DNA of 64,000 nt, from positions 1 through 64,000 of the forward strand of contig UQXW01000003.1 of assembly GCA_900545215.1 (NCBI GenBank), read 5' to 3'. The DNA comes from an uncultured Bacteroidota bacterium (lineage in GTDB: Bacteria; Bacteroidota; Bacteroidia; Bacteroidales; P3). Of the stretch, positions 1 to 9,335 are shown in pieces. Under the pieces are notes generated by a model. It worked only from the letters and a program-made list of their open reading frames with translations. It did no database searches and was not told where the DNA came from. The position numbers were made by a program, and so were the translations under genes. How positions within the stretch are numbered: the stretch's first letter is position 1; each line of letters opens with the position of its first letter.

Positions 1-115
1 TGCCACCACATCCTCTATTTTGAACGATTTTTTTGCGGTCGGGTAAAGGACGGAGTGGGATTGGTTATTATGCGTGAAAAACGGGTTGGCGGTGTGGTTT
101 TTGCGACAGAAGGCT

Positions 116-146
116 TTTGCTTTTGAAAGGAATTGATTATTTTTGC
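116..146 (+). promoter_or_regulatory. Bacteroidota-type promoter of DUF4837 gene
   Basis: A -7 element TATTTTTGC (138-146) matches TAnnTTTGY. A TTTG (116-119) lies 18 bases upstream as a plausible -33 element. It places the transcript start near 152, just ahead of the ATG at 161, and argues against the TTG start at 143. The DNA before it (1-115) shows no recognisable gene. Confidence 0.5.
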
Positions 147-160
147 AGGCGGATAAAATC

Positions 161-1189
161 ATGAGATTTATGAGTAAGATATATTTCAAGGCTTTGGTGC
201 TTTTTGTCGCTTCGACGGCTTTGCTTTTTACGGCTTGTTCAAAAAAGGATACGAAACATGATACGGACTCCAAGGGCTTGCCGGCTTCGGGGGGCAAGAC
301 GTTGGAGGTTGTTTTGGTGGTACCCGATGAGGTTTACAAGGGAGAAGTGAAGGATTCCGTGGGTACGTATTTCATGAAGGCGTGCAAGGGTTTGTCGCAG
401 CCTGAGCCTTTGTTCGATGTGGTGCAAATGAACCCCAAGGGCTTCTTCAATTCGGATATGTTGCAGAAGCACCGTAATGTGATGATAATCGATTTGAAGC
501 CGGGCAACCCCAATAAATTGAAACAGGCGGTCGATTACAGGTCTTACCCGCAAGCATGGTTCGAGTTCTCGGTCGATAACAGAGACAGCCTCTTCGCTTT
601 GATTGCCCGTTATCAAGACCTGATAAAAAATACGTTCTATGAAAACGAACATAAAAGAGTATATGCTGCTTTCAGGAAATTGGAAAACACGGAAGTTACA
701 CGCAGGTTGAAAAAGAAGTTCGGTTTTTGGCTTATGGTTTCCGATGAGTTTTACATGGCGACGGACGATGATAATTTCGTTTGGTTGAGAAAGGAACCCA
801 AGGATTGCAGTTTGGATATTATGATTTGCACCATGCCTTATACGGGAGAGGGATTGTTTAAGGAGGAAAAGATATTGGAATTGAGGGATAAGATAGCGAA
901 ACAATACATTCCGGGACCGACAAAGGGTTCTTACATGGGTACGGAAACAAGATTCCCTCGCGAAAGAGCATGGGTGAAAATCGGAAATGCGGAGGCAGTG
1001 GAGACGAGAGGCTTGTGGAGGTTGTTCAACGATTGGATGGGCGGTCCTTTTGTCAACTATTGTTTCGAGGATAAGGCGAATAATCGTTTTGTGATGATAG
1101 ATTGTTTCCTTTATTCGCCGAGACATCCGAAGAGAGACCAACTTATGCAGTTGGAATCAATAGTTTACGGGATAAAATTCGGCAAATAG
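161..1189 (+). CDS. DUF4837 family lipoprotein
   Basis: The product is about 342 residues. It starts with a short basic stretch, a hydrophobic core and a lipobox LFTAC, with the lipidated Cys at residue 26 counted from the ATG at 161. A second ATG at 170 is an equally possible start; the TTG at 143 lies inside the promoter. The rest is a soluble periplasm-facing domain that I recognise as DUF4837, a family largely confined to Bacteroidota and of unknown function. It stands alone: the next gene has its own promoter. Lipid anchoring is inferred from the lipobox; the biochemical role is unknown. Confidence 0.75.
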   Translation: MRFMSKIYFKALVLFVASTALLFTACSKKDTKHDTDSKGLPASGGKTLEVVLVVPDEVYKGEVKDSVGTYFMKACKGLSQPEPLFDVVQMNPKGFFNSDMLQKHRNVMIIDLKPGNPNKLKQAVDYRSYPQAWFEFSVDNRDSLFALIARYQDLIKNTFYENEHKRVYAAFRKLENTEVTRRLKKKFGFWLMVSDEFYMATDDDNFVWLRKEPKDCSLDIMICTMPYTGEGLFKEEKILELRDKIAKQYIPGPTKGSYMGTETRFPRERAWVKIGNAEAVETRGLWRLFNDWMGGPFVNYCFEDKANNRFVMIDCFLYSPRHPKRDQLMQLESIVYGIKFGK

Positions 1190-1241
1190 CCATAGCAAAA
1201 GAAGACTTGTGGGAGTCGGTGCGAATTATTTGGCTTTTTCT

Positions 1242-1274
1242 TTTGTTCGGAACGAAAAAAGTCAGTAATTTTGC
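1242..1274 (+). promoter_or_regulatory. promoter of the methylmalonyl-CoA operon
   Basis: TAATTTTGC at 1266-1274 matches the Bacteroidota -7 consensus TAnnTTTG. TTTG at 1242-1245 lies 20 bases upstream as the -33 element. The leader to the mce start is about 50 bases. This is probably the main promoter of the five-gene unit ending at the terminator at 5532. Confidence 0.6.
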
Positions 1275-1330
1275 ACCTTAATTTTTTGAGACACGGATAT
1301 TAGAATAATCATTATAAATACAATAAGAAT

Positions 1331-1732
1331 ATGACACCAACACACATCGAACACATCGGTATAGCTGTTGCCAATTTGGACGAAGCTATCAAGTATTGGG
1401 AAAATGTTATGGGCTTGAAATGCTATAACATCGAGGAAGTTGCAGACCAAAAAGTAAGAACTGCATTTTTCAAAATAGGAGAAGTGAAAATAGAATTGTT
1501 GGAGGCTACAAGCCCTGACAGTACGATTGCTTCTTTCATTGAAAAAAGAGGTCAGGGTGTGCATCACATAGCTTTTGCTGTTGAAAACACCGACACGGCA
1601 TTGAACGATGCTCAAGAGAAAGGCATCAAGTTGATCGATAAACAATCGAGAGGCGGAGCCGAGGGCTTGAAGATAGGCTTCTTGCACCCTAAATCCACTT
1701 TGGGAGTTTTGACCGAACTTTGCTGCAAATAG
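1331..1732 (+). CDS. mce: methylmalonyl-CoA epimerase
   Basis: This 133-residue protein of the vicinal oxygen chelate (glyoxalase-like) fold interconverts (R)- and (S)-methylmalonyl-CoA. Visible features are the opening HIEHIGIAV strand with a metal-ligand His at residue 8, the central GVHHIAF segment, and a C-terminal TEL with Glu129 as the likely last metal ligand and base. Length is normal for the family. It is first in an operon with the methylmalonyl-CoA decarboxylase subunits 30 bases downstream, which places it in the succinate-to-propionate pathway: methylmalonyl-CoA mutase makes the R isomer, this enzyme inverts it, and the decarboxylase consumes the S isomer. Confidence 0.93.
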   Translation: MTPTHIEHIGIAVANLDEAIKYWENVMGLKCYNIEEVADQKVRTAFFKIGEVKIELLEATSPDSTIASFIEKRGQGVHHIAFAVENTDTALNDAQEKGIKLIDKQSRGGAEGLKIGFLHPKSTLGVLTELCCK

Positions 1733-1762
1733 TTATAGGAATTTCAATAAGGAGTTGGACTG

Positions 1763-3322
1763 ATGGCTATTGAAGAAAAAATCAAGCAATTGCTTGACAA
1801 TAGAGAAAAGGCTAAGTTGGGCGGAGGTATAAAGAGAATAGACGCTCAACATGCCAAGGGAAAATTAACAGCAAGAGAAAGAATCGAAATGTTGTTGGAC
1901 AAGGACAGTTTCGAGGAATTCGATATGTTCGTAACGCATCGTTGCCATGATTTCGGAATGGGAGACAAGAAAATTCTTTCCGATGGTGTGGTAACCGGTC
2001 AGGGTACAATCAACGGACGTCTTGTTTTTGTATTCGCTCAGGATTTCACCGTATTCGGCGGAGCTTTGTCAGAAATGATGGCGGCAAAGATTTGTAACGT
2101 CATGGATAGAGCCATGACGGTAGGCGCTCCCATCATCGGATTGAACGATTCCGGCGGAGCCCGCATCCAAGAGGGTGTGAACTCTTTGGCAGGATATGCA
2201 GAAATATTCGAGCGTAATATCTTGGCTTCAGGAGTTGTTCCCCAGATTTCTGCTATCTTCGGACCATGTGCCGGAGGTGCGGTTTATTCGCCTGCGTTGA
2301 CGGACTTTATCCTGATGACTGACCAGTCGTCATGTATGTTCGTTACAGGCCCGAAGGTCGTTAAGACTGTAACGGGAGAGGATATTTCTTCCGAGGATTT
2401 GGGTGGAGCAGCTGTGCATTCATCAAAGTCCGGTGTTTCGCATTTTCTTGCTCCGACAGAAGAAGAAGGCTTGAAGATGATAAGAGAGTTGATGTCTTAT
2501 CTGCCTAACAACAACTTGGAGGAAGCTCCTACGACTGTTTGCAACGATCCGTTCGACCGTTTGGAAGATAAATTGAACGCCATCATTCCTGATGACCCTA
2601 ATCACCCTTACGACATGATGGAGGTGATAAAGGCTATCGTCGATGACGGTAAATTTTTGGAGGTTCATGAACGTTTCGCACGTAACATAATAGTAGGTTT
2701 CTGCCGTATGGGTGGAGCGTCCGTGGGAGTCATTGCAAACCAACCTAATGTTGCTGCCGGTGTATTGGATATAAATGCTTCCCGTAAGGCGGCTCGTTTC
2801 GTTCGTTTTTGCGATTGTTTCAATATTCCGATATTGACATTGGTCGATGTACCGGGTTTCTTGCCGGGACGTGTTCAGGAATACGGCGGAATTATCACTC
2901 ACGGAGCAAAATTGATGTTTGCATACGGCGAAGCAACAGTTCCGAAAGTAACCGTTACGTTGCGTAAGTCTTATGGCGGAGCTCATGACGTTATGTCTTG
3001 TAAGCAATTACGTGGAGACTTCAACTATGCATGGCCTACTGCTCAAATTGCGGTTATGGGAGCCAAGGGCGCTATCGAAATATTGTATGGTAAAGAATTG
3101 TCTGCAATAACCAATCCTGAGGAGAAGGCAAAATTCATTGCAGAGAAGGAAGAAGAATACAATACAACGTTTGCAAACCCTTACAAGGCTGCTTCATACG
3201 GATACATAGACGATGTAATCGAACCAAGGAACACTCGTTTTCGTGTAATTCGTGCATTCCAGTCCTTGCAAACGAAGCGTGTAACTAACCCTATGAAGAA
3301 ACATTCCAATATACCTTTGTAA
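1763..3322 (+). CDS. mmdA: methylmalonyl-CoA decarboxylase alpha subunit (carboxyltransferase)
   Basis: This 519-residue biotin-dependent carboxyltransferase has the two crotonase-like halves of the family, roughly residues 1-270 and 275-519. The acyl-CoA binding segment GGARIQEGV starts at about residue 131 and is followed by [12 protein letters not shown]. The C-terminal half carries a DVPGFLPG loop and the RKSYGGA segment, as in propionyl-CoA carboxylase beta and MmdA. The downstream gamma, biotin-carrier and beta subunits, with no biotin carboxylase, argue for a decarboxylase rather than a carboxylase. It transfers the carboxyl group of (S)-methylmalonyl-CoA to biotin on the carrier at 3687, giving propionyl-CoA. 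Confidence 0.93.
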   Translation: MAIEEKIKQLLDNREKAKLGGGIKRIDAQHAKGKLTARERIEMLLDKDSFEEFDMFVTHRCHDFGMGDKKILSDGVVTGQGTINGRLVFVFAQDFTVFGGALSEMMAAKICNVMDRAMTVGAPIIGLNDSGGARIQEGVNSLAGYAEIFERNILASGVVPQISAIFGPCAGGAVYSPALTDFILMTDQSSCMFVTGPKVVKTVTGEDISSEDLGGAAVHSSKSGVSHFLAPTEEEGLKMIRELMSYLPNNNLEEAPTTVCNDPFDRLEDKLNAIIPDDPNHPYDMMEVIKAIVDDGKFLEVHERFARNIIVGFCRMGGASVGVIANQPNVAAGVLDINASRKAARFVRFCDCFNIPILTLVDVPGFLPGRVQEYGGIITHGAKLMFAYGEATVPKVTVTLRKSYGGAHDVMSCKQLRGDFNYAWPTAQIAVMGAKGAIEILYGKELSAITNPEEKAKFIAEKEEEYNTTFANPYKAASYGYIDDVIEPRNTRFRVIRAFQSLQTKRVTNPMKKHSNIPL

Positions 3323-3323
3323 T

Positions 3324-3680
3324 ATGTCAGCATTAAGTATAAGTTGGAGTTTCGCTCTTGTGCTTTGCGGTATCGGAATAGGTTGTACCTTTTTGGTGTT
3401 GGTACTTCTTATAGGTTTCATCAAGATTTTGTCTGCTGCTGTTAAAGGTGCAGATAAAAAATCTGTTGTTGCAAAGGAGGAAACCGCAAGCAATGCCAAG
3501 GTTACTTCAACAACGGACTCTCATCCTACGGCTCACGAACAAGCAGCCATTGCCATGGCAATGCATTTGTATTTCGATGCTCACGATGACGAGCCTCACG
3601 TAATCACGATTGAGGAAGTGGAGAAACGTTATTCTCCTTGGAGTTCCAAAATTTACAATGTTAGAAACTTTACCAAATAG
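3324..3680 (+). CDS. decarboxylase gamma subunit (OadG-like)
   Basis: This 118-residue membrane protein starts two bases after the mmdA stop. It has one N-terminal membrane helix (about residues 10-38), then a charged Ala/Glu/Thr-rich cytoplasmic tail. That is the architecture of OadG/MmdD subunits, which hold the carboxyltransferase and the membrane beta subunit together. Sequence is poorly conserved in this family, so the assignment rests mainly on topology and on its place between the alpha subunit and the biotin carrier. The C-terminal EEVEKRYSPWSSKIYN segment resembles the tail of other Bacteroidota OadG proteins. Confidence 0.8.
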   Translation: MSALSISWSFALVLCGIGIGCTFLVLVLLIGFIKILSAAVKGADKKSVVAKEETASNAKVTSTTDSHPTAHEQAAIAMAMHLYFDAHDDEPHVITIEEVEKRYSPWSSKIYNVRNFTK

Positions 3681-3686
3681 AAAGAT

Positions 3687-4136
3687 ATGAACAAGTTTAA
3701 GATAACAATAGACGATCAAAGTTTCGATGTTACCGTCAAAGTAACCGACCATAATAAAGCGAATGTGGAAGTGAACGGTATATCGTACGATGTTGCATAC
3801 GAGAAGAAATCGGCAGCTACATCGCCGGTAGCAAAGAAGGCTGCCATTCCGTCTGCGGCTCACATGCAGACACCGAACCCTCAGGGTACGACAGGTGTGG
3901 CTCCAAAGCCGGCAGCATCCGGAAAACAAGCCGTTACTTCACCTTTGCCGGGAACAATTTCATCGATTAACGTGAAAGTAGGCGATAAGGTTAAGCGTGG
4001 AGATGTTTTGCTTATCATGGAGGCCATGAAGATGGAGAACAACATCCTTGCAGCTCATGACGGTGAAGTTAAGGCGGTATATGTTACAGTCGGACAAACC
4101 GTGGCACAAGATGATGCTTTGGTAGATTTGGCTTAA
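3687..4136 (+). CDS. mmdC: biotin carboxyl carrier subunit of methylmalonyl-CoA decarboxylase
   Basis: This 149-residue protein has an N-terminal domain of about 45 residues, an Ala/Pro/Lys-rich flexible linker (about 45-80) and a C-terminal biotinyl domain. The biotinylation motif EAMKMEN is intact, with Lys115 as the modified residue. The linker lets the biotin arm swing between the alpha subunit and the membrane beta subunit. It lies between the gamma and beta genes, with 6 and 18 base gaps, in one transcription unit. Confidence 0.92.
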   Translation: MNKFKITIDDQSFDVTVKVTDHNKANVEVNGISYDVAYEKKSAATSPVAKKAAIPSAAHMQTPNPQGTTGVAPKPAASGKQAVTSPLPGTISSINVKVGDKVKRGDVLLIMEAMKMENNILAAHDGEVKAVYVTVGQTVAQDDALVDLA

Positions 4137-4154
4137 CCATTAAAACTTTGAAAG

Positions 4155-5504
4155 ATGAAAGAAGTGAAATCATATCTTTTGAAAGTCGCTGCGATGGTAG
4201 CTTTGTTCTTTTTGCCGGTTTTTGCCAACGCAAGCACCGATTATAAGAATGCTGTTACCAAAACGACCGAAGCATCGGTTGCAGCACCCGTTGCCACCGA
4301 ACAAGCGGCAACAGATGCCGCTGCAGACGAATCCATAGGAACCAAAATGGAGAAATTCTTCGACAGCATGGGCTTCGTTCAGGTAGGAAACGGTCTTTGT
4401 CTGGTAATGATATTGGTATCGTTCGTATTGTTATACCTTGCCATTGTGAAGAAATTCGAACCTCTGTTGTTGCTTCCGATAGCATTCGGTATGCTTTTGA
4501 GCAATTTGCCAGGAGCAGGGTTGTATCACCCCGAGTTATTTGCGGATGGTCATGTGCAATGGTCGCAATTCGTTGATTCGAATAACGTTGGATTGATAGA
4601 TTACTTGTACTTGGGCGTTAAACTCGGCATATACCCTTGCTTGATTTTCATAGGCGTGGGTTCGATGACCGATTTCGGTCCGCTATTGGCAAATCCCAAG
4701 AGTTTCCTTTTGGGTGCAGCAGCACAGATTGCTATCTTTGCAACATTCTTCGGAGCATTGGCATTGGGCTTTACCTACGAACAAGCTGGTTCCATAGGAA
4801 TCATAGGCGGAGCAGACGGTCCGACAGCGATATATCTTACATCTAAACTTGCTCCCGAGCTATTGGGTCCGATAGCAGTGGCGGCTTACTCTTACATGGC
4901 TTTGGTTCCGGTAATCCAACCGCCGATTATGAAAGCTCTGACTACAAAAGCAGAAAGAGAAATCGTAATGAAACAGTTGCGAACAGTCTCAAAGAAAGAG
5001 AAAATCATCTTTCCGATAGTCGTAACAGCTGTTATCTCGTTCCTTTTGCCTTCCGCAGCACCGCTAATCGGTTGTTTGATGTTAGGTAACCTTCTTCGCG
5101 AATGCGGAGTAACCGAAAGATTGAGCAAGACGGTGCAGAATGAATTGATGAATATCTGTACCATATTTCTCGGAATTTCGGTTGGAGCAACGGCAACGGC
5201 AAGTACATTCTTGAATTTGCAGACCCTATCCATTCTTTTGATGGGAATTATTGCGTTCAGTATAGGTTCCGGAGCCGGAGTATTGTTTGCGAAGTTTATG
5301 AACCTGTTTTCAAAGAACAAAATCAACCCTCTTATCGGTTCGGCAGGAGTATCCGCGGTTCCGATGGCGGCTCGTGTGTCTCAAAATGTGGGACAAGAGT
5401 GTAATCCGGGCAACTTTTTGTTGATGCATGCCATGGGTCCGAATGTGGCAGGCGTCATCGGTTCGGCAGTAGCCGCAGGAGTGTTGCTATCATTCTTGGG
5501 ATAA
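4155..5504 (+). CDS. mmdB: sodium-pumping decarboxylase beta subunit (OadB/MmdB family)
   Basis: This 449-residue polytopic membrane protein decarboxylates carboxybiotin and couples this to sodium export. The family core begins near residue 75, with [19 protein letters not shown], and contains [10 protein letters not shown] with the conserved Asp at residue 221, expected to take part in sodium and proton handling. A distinctive N-terminal extension precedes the core: a signal-peptide-like segment ending FANA, then about 50 Ala/Thr/Glu-rich residues. It is the last gene of the operon, followed by a strong terminator. The product is a primary sodium pump driven by methylmalonyl-CoA decarboxylation. 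Confidence 0.92.
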   Translation: MKEVKSYLLKVAAMVALFFLPVFANASTDYKNAVTKTTEASVAAPVATEQAATDAAADESIGTKMEKFFDSMGFVQVGNGLCLVMILVSFVLLYLAIVKKFEPLLLLPIAFGMLLSNLPGAGLYHPELFADGHVQWSQFVDSNNVGLIDYLYLGVKLGIYPCLIFIGVGSMTDFGPLLANPKSFLLGAAAQIAIFATFFGALALGFTYEQAGSIGIIGGADGPTAIYLTSKLAPELLGPIAVAAYSYMALVPVIQPPIMKALTTKAEREIVMKQLRTVSKKEKIIFPIVVTAVISFLLPSAAPLIGCLMLGNLLRECGVTERLSKTVQNELMNICTIFLGISVGATATASTFLNLQTLSILLMGIIAFSIGSGAGVLFAKFMNLFSKNKINPLIGSAGVSAVPMAARVSQNVGQECNPGNFLLMHAMGPNVAGVIGSAVAAGVLLSFLG

Positions 5505-5531
5505 AAGTTCTTTTTCTTCATAATTTAATCA

Positions 5532-5562
5532 GGGGCGACTTTCAAAAGTCGCCCCTTTTTTA
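5532..5562 (+). terminator. rho-independent terminator of the decarboxylase operon
   Basis: GGGGCGACTT (5532-5541) pairs perfectly with AAGTCGCCCC (5546-5555) around a four-base loop, followed by six T residues. It lies 28 bases after the beta subunit stop. About 150 bases of unassigned DNA separate it from the next promoter. Confidence 0.9.
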
Positions 5563-5714
5563 TGCTTTCCGCTTGCGGCGAGAAGTTCGTTTCAGAGATA
5601 AAACCGGAAGGAGTGCATTTGCAGAAGGAAAAGAGAAGAAGGCGAAGTTGGAAAAGTAATTGGCATAGGGTGTCATAAGTTCTTTTGTTTGCAGTTCGGT
5701 TTTTGGCTTTTTTG

Positions 5715-5723
5715 TATCTTTGC
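5715..5723 (+). promoter_or_regulatory. promoter -7 element of the MurL-MurD2 gene
   Basis: TATCTTTGC matches the Bacteroidota -7 consensus. It shows that the gene downstream is transcribed on its own. Transcription would start near 5729, so the ATG at 5744 is preferred over a TTG at 5720 that lies inside the promoter. No well-spaced -33 element stands out. Confidence 0.55.
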
Positions 5724-5743
5724 GACGTTTTGATTTTTGTATT

Positions 5744-8449
5744 ATGGCGTTTAATCAGGATAAATTCTTGCGTTTGAGAAATGAGTTTCCTCGTTTCGTT
5801 TATGAGGGTTTCGAGTATGGATTGTCGGAAGGAGATTTTGTCGCAACTTTTCGCTTTTCATGTGGCGAATATATGTTCATGCCAAAGCATACTTTCAAGC
5901 ATAAGGATTTTTATTCTTTCAATCATCTCTCGAATGAGCAAATCGAATTGTTGCTTTTCAATATCGGCATGATAGAACTTGTCAGTTATTGGAAAGCTTT
6001 CTGTTCTCCGAGTATTGTTATCAAGGGTTGGTGCTTGGAAAAAGAAGAATTGGCATTTTGGAGAAAGATTTATTTTTATGGTTTGGGGGAATTCTTCTTT
6101 GTGAATGGTATTACCACGGATATAAACAGCTTTGTGGAGTTCGAATGTGAAGGAAAACGTGTGATGAAGGCTTGTGATTTCGATTTGGAAGACCGATATA
6201 TTGTGCCGATAGGGGGAGGAAAAGATTCCGTTGTCAGTTTGGATTTGTTGTATGGAGCGGGTAGAGATATAAGTCCTTTCATCATAAATCCGAGAGGGGC
6301 AAGCCTTGATTGTTGTTCGCAGGCAGGACTTGTCAGAGAGGAAATATCGGAGGATAGAAGGGAAATCGATCCTCTTCTTTTGGAACTTAACGAACTCGGA
6401 TTTTTGAATGGGCATACTCCTTTCTCTGCAATGTTGGCTTTTACAAGTCTTTTGATGGCTGCTTTTACAAGAAGGAAGCATATAGCTCTTTCAAACGAGA
6501 GTTCTGCCAACGAATCCACGGTCATAGGAGAAAATATCAATCATCAATACTCCAAGAGCCTTGAATTCGAGAACGATTTCCGTTCATACGTTTCCAAGTT
6601 CGTATGTAGCGATTTCAACTATTTCAGTTTTCTTCGTCCGTTATCGGAATTGCATATAGCCAAATTGTTTTCCGAACTCGATTATAAATATGTCTTCAAG
6701 AGTTGTAACGTAGGCTCCAAACAAGATATATGGTGCGGACACTGCCCGAAATGCCTTTTTGCCTTTGTCATATTGTCGCCTTTCTTGGAAAAAGATGTTT
6801 TGAAAAGGATATTCGGTAAAAATCTCTTCGAAGATGCAGAGCTTTCGACCTATCTTTTGCAGTTATGCGGCATGGAAGAACAAAAGCCTTTCGAATGTGT
6901 GGGTACGATAAATGAAGTAAACACTGCTCTTGCAATGAGAGTAATGCGAGAGAAACCTTCCGAGAAAGAAATCCTGCTTCAACGGTGGTTGGAATTGCCG
7001 ATTGCGAAGAATTATGCCGATAAGGTTGCAAAGGAATGTGCTTACGGTACACCCGATAAGTTGTTTGCACTTGCCGATGAACATAATCTTTTGCCGAGAG
7101 ACTTCGAGATATTTTCCAATCCTTATTCAGCCATAAAGAAAGCTGCATTGCGAAGAATGTTATGCAAAGAAAAAATCGCCATATTGGGATTTGGAAGAGA
7201 GGGGAAGTCAAGTTTGAAAATGTTGGAAAGTATATCGGTAAATCATGACATCATCGTTGCAGACGGAAACGAGGAAACAATCCGACAAAACAACGAATCG
7301 GAAAATATTCACGACGGTACATGTTTCCGTCTCTTGAAAGAAGAAAACCTGAAAGACAGAACATGCTTTTTGAAAACACCGGGAATAGCCTGCAAAAGTA
7401 TTCCTTTCATACCGAAAGAAAGGATAAGTTCTCAAAGCGACCTGTTTTTGCGATTGTTTCATGCACAAACGATAGGAATAAGCGGAACAAAGGGGAAAAG
7501 CACTACAAGCAGCCTTATCTACAAGATAATAAAAGACCAAAACCCGAATGTGATACTTGCAGGCAACATAGGCATTCCTCTTTTCGACATAATCGACAAA
7601 ATCGATGGGCGAACCATAATTGTTGCAGAGTTGTCGGCTCATCAGTTACAGTTCATAAAAAATGCACCTCACATATCCGTTCTGTTGAATCTGTATGAGG
7701 AACATCTTGATCATTTCGACAGTTTCTCGCAATACCAGCACGCAAAATTCAATCTCGCAAGCAAGCAGAATAAAAGGGATTATTTCGTTTGCAATGCCGA
7801 TGACGAAAGAATACAAACTTTGCTTTGCGAAAATGAACCGAAGTCCGAAATCATAAAATTCGGAAAAGGAGATTACAAATATGCCGAACCCGAATATCTG
7901 AAAGGCGAACATAATAAGGCAAATGCCATGGCGGCATTACGAGTTGCAGAAATATTGGGCTTGAATAAAGAAAAAGCCGTACAAAGCATTGTCGATTTTC
8001 ACCCCTTGGCTCACAGATTGCAATGTATAGGTACGATACATGGTGTAACGTACTATAACGATAGCATAAGCACCATACCGGAAGCAACCATTGCAGCTTT
8101 GCGTGCATTGAAAAAGGTAGATACTTTGATATTGGGTGGCAAGGATAGAGGGATAGACTATTCCGTTTTCGCAAAAGAGCTGCCTGAATTTGCCGTGAGA
8201 AACATTGCTTTCACCGGAGCGGCGGGACGAAGAATAGCATCTGTATTATCAGCCGCAGGATTGAAGTATGACAGCATCATAAGTGATGATTACAAAAATA
8301 TAGTTTCATGGTGTGCGGACAAAACGGAGAAAGGCATGATTTGTTTGCTCTCTCCTGCCGCAAGCAGCTATGATATGTTTCTAAATTTCGAGCATAGAGG
8401 CAAGGTGTTCACCGATTTGGTGAACGGATTGAACGAAAGAGGTAAATAA
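5744..8449 (+). CDS. MurL-MurD2 fusion: glutamate epimerase plus UDP-MurNAc-L-Ala:L-Glu ligase
   Basis: The product is 901 residues with two full modules. Residues about 1-445 match the MurL family: an ATP-pyrophosphatase-like GGGKDS loop (157-162), then NHQYSKSLEFE, then a Cys-rich WCGHCPKC segment. In Xanthomonas, MurL epimerises the terminal L-Glu of UDP-MurNAc-L-Ala-L-Glu using ATP. Residues about 476-895 are a complete three-domain MurD ligase: an N-terminal Rossmann segment ILGFGREGKSS, the ATP loop GTKGKST (581-587), HLDHF, HRL, then NDSISTIPEAT (from 772) and SPAASSYDMF. GTKGKST and NDSIST rather than NDSKATN are typical of MurD2, which adds L-Glu. The fusion therefore should perform both steps of the L-Glu route to D-Glu in the peptidoglycan stem. 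It is monocistronic and convergent with xthA. The family calls are strong; activity is inferred. Confidence 0.88.
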   Translation: MAFNQDKFLRLRNEFPRFVYEGFEYGLSEGDFVATFRFSCGEYMFMPKHTFKHKDFYSFNHLSNEQIELLLFNIGMIELVSYWKAFCSPSIVIKGWCLEKEELAFWRKIYFYGLGEFFFVNGITTDINSFVEFECEGKRVMKACDFDLEDRYIVPIGGGKDSVVSLDLLYGAGRDISPFIINPRGASLDCCSQAGLVREEISEDRREIDPLLLELNELGFLNGHTPFSAMLAFTSLLMAAFTRRKHIALSNESSANESTVIGENINHQYSKSLEFENDFRSYVSKFVCSDFNYFSFLRPLSELHIAKLFSELDYKYVFKSCNVGSKQDIWCGHCPKCLFAFVILSPFLEKDVLKRIFGKNLFEDAELSTYLLQLCGMEEQKPFECVGTINEVNTALAMRVMREKPSEKEILLQRWLELPIAKNYADKVAKECAYGTPDKLFALADEHNLLPRDFEIFSNPYSAIKKAALRRMLCKEKIAILGFGREGKSSLKMLESISVNHDIIVADGNEETIRQNNESENIHDGTCFRLLKEENLKDRTCFLKTPGIACKSIPFIPKERISSQSDLFLRLFHAQTIGISGTKGKSTTSSLIYKIIKDQNPNVILAGNIGIPLFDIIDKIDGRTIIVAELSAHQLQFIKNAPHISVLLNLYEEHLDHFDSFSQYQHAKFNLASKQNKRDYFVCNADDERIQTLLCENEPKSEIIKFGKGDYKYAEPEYLKGEHNKANAMAALRVAEILGLNKEKAVQSIVDFHPLAHRLQCIGTIHGVTYYNDSISTIPEATIAALRALKKVDTLILGGKDRGIDYSVFAKELPEFAVRNIAFTGAAGRRIASVLSAAGLKYDSIISDDYKNIVSWCADKTEKGMICLLSPAASSYDMFLNFEHRGKVFTDLVNGLNERGK

Positions 8450-8479
8450 ATTCGTCGAAACAACCTGAAAAGCCGAGGC

Positions 8480-9244
8480 CTATTCGATAGAGAGACTTAT
8501 CGGACAGTGGTCTGAATGAAAAACGGTCGAGAGAATGCCGGCATCGGTTATGCGGTTTCTTATATTGTTGCTCACCATGCAATAATCTATTCTCCAACCC
8601 TTGTTCTTTCCCCTTGCTCCTGCTCTATAGCTCCACCATGAATAAGAATCTTTCAGGTCGCCATTGATAAAACGAAAACTATCCGTAAATCCATCATCGA
8701 GAAATCGGCTCATCCATTCCCGTTCCTCCGGAAGAAATCCGGAAGAAGTGGCATTACGCACAGGGTCGTGAATATCTATTTCCCTATGACAAATATTATA
8801 ATCTCCGCAAAGCACCAAATTCGGACGCTCCTTTTGAAGTTCCTTTATATAGTTACGGAAATCTTCCAACCATTGCATTTTGAAATCCTGCCTTTCCTCA
8901 CCGCTGGTTCCCGAAGGGTGGTAAACGCTTACTATACTCAAATCTCCGAAGTCCGCTCTTATAAATCTGCCCTCGTTATCATATTTTTCCATTCCCATAC
9001 CGCAGACAACTCTATCGGGAACGATTTTTGATAAAATTGCAACCCCGCTGTACCCTTTCTTTTTCGCAGAAAAATCATAGCAATCATATCCTGCCGCTTT
9101 CAGTTCTAGAACTGGGATTTGGTCGCTCTGTGCCTTGGTTTCCTGAATGCAGACGACATCGGCATCTGAAGCCTGTAACCATTCTATGAATCCTTTCTTT
9201 ATCGCCGCTCTAATGCCGTTTACGTTGTAGGAAATTATTTTCAT
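8480..9244 (-). CDS. xth: exodeoxyribonuclease III
   Basis: This 254-residue member of the endonuclease/exonuclease/phosphatase family processes abasic sites and 3' ends in base excision repair. Family motifs are present in order: NVNGIRA near the N terminus, the metal-binding Glu in CIQETK, YHPSG, GDYNICH with catalytic Asp and Asn, and a C-terminal HSDHCPIS with the catalytic His. Length fits ExoA/XthA. It is convergent with the MurL-MurD2 gene, with 30 bases between stops and no clear terminator hairpin. Confidence 0.93.
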   Translation of the reverse strand: MKIISYNVNGIRAAIKKGFIEWLQASDADVVCIQETKAQSDQIPVLELKAAGYDCYDFSAKKKGYSGVAILSKIVPDRVVCGMGMEKYDNEGRFIRADFGDLSIVSVYHPSGTSGEERQDFKMQWLEDFRNYIKELQKERPNLVLCGDYNICHREIDIHDPVRNATSSGFLPEEREWMSRFLDDGFTDSFRFINGDLKDSYSWWSYRAGARGKNKGWRIDYCMVSNNIRNRITDAGILSTVFHSDHCPISLSIE

Positions 9245-9271
9245 ACGCTGTTCGGTTTGAATTTGACGATT

Positions 9272-9280
9272 GCAAATGTA
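9272..9280 (-). promoter_or_regulatory. promoter -7 element of xth
   Basis: Read on the minus strand this is TACATTTGC, matching TAnnTTTGY. It lies 27 bases upstream of the xth start codon, divergent from the ClC gene promoter 44 bases away. Confidence 0.55.
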
Positions 9281-9323
9281 GTCATAATTTCATGGACGTC
9301 GGTTAAGGGTAGGAAAAAAACTG

Positions 9324-9332
9324 TAACTTTGC
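9324..9332 (+). promoter_or_regulatory. promoter -7 element overlapping the ClC gene start
   Basis: TAACTTTGC matches the Bacteroidota -7 consensus and ends only three bases before the ATG at 9336. A start site at the usual distance would fall on or within the start codon, which implies a leaderless message. No alternative in-frame start exists near the N terminus. Confidence 0.5.
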
Positions 9333-9335
9333 ACT

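Noticed and set aside
239..1141. 300-codon open frame on the minus strand opposite the DUF4837 gene
   Set aside because: It is a shadow of the plus-strand lipoprotein gene, with no family motif, signal or promoter of its own.
6076..6540. Minus-strand frames inside the MurL part, considered as a split or alternative gene
   Set aside because: The plus-strand frame is continuous with strong MurL motifs and correct length; the minus frames are shadows.
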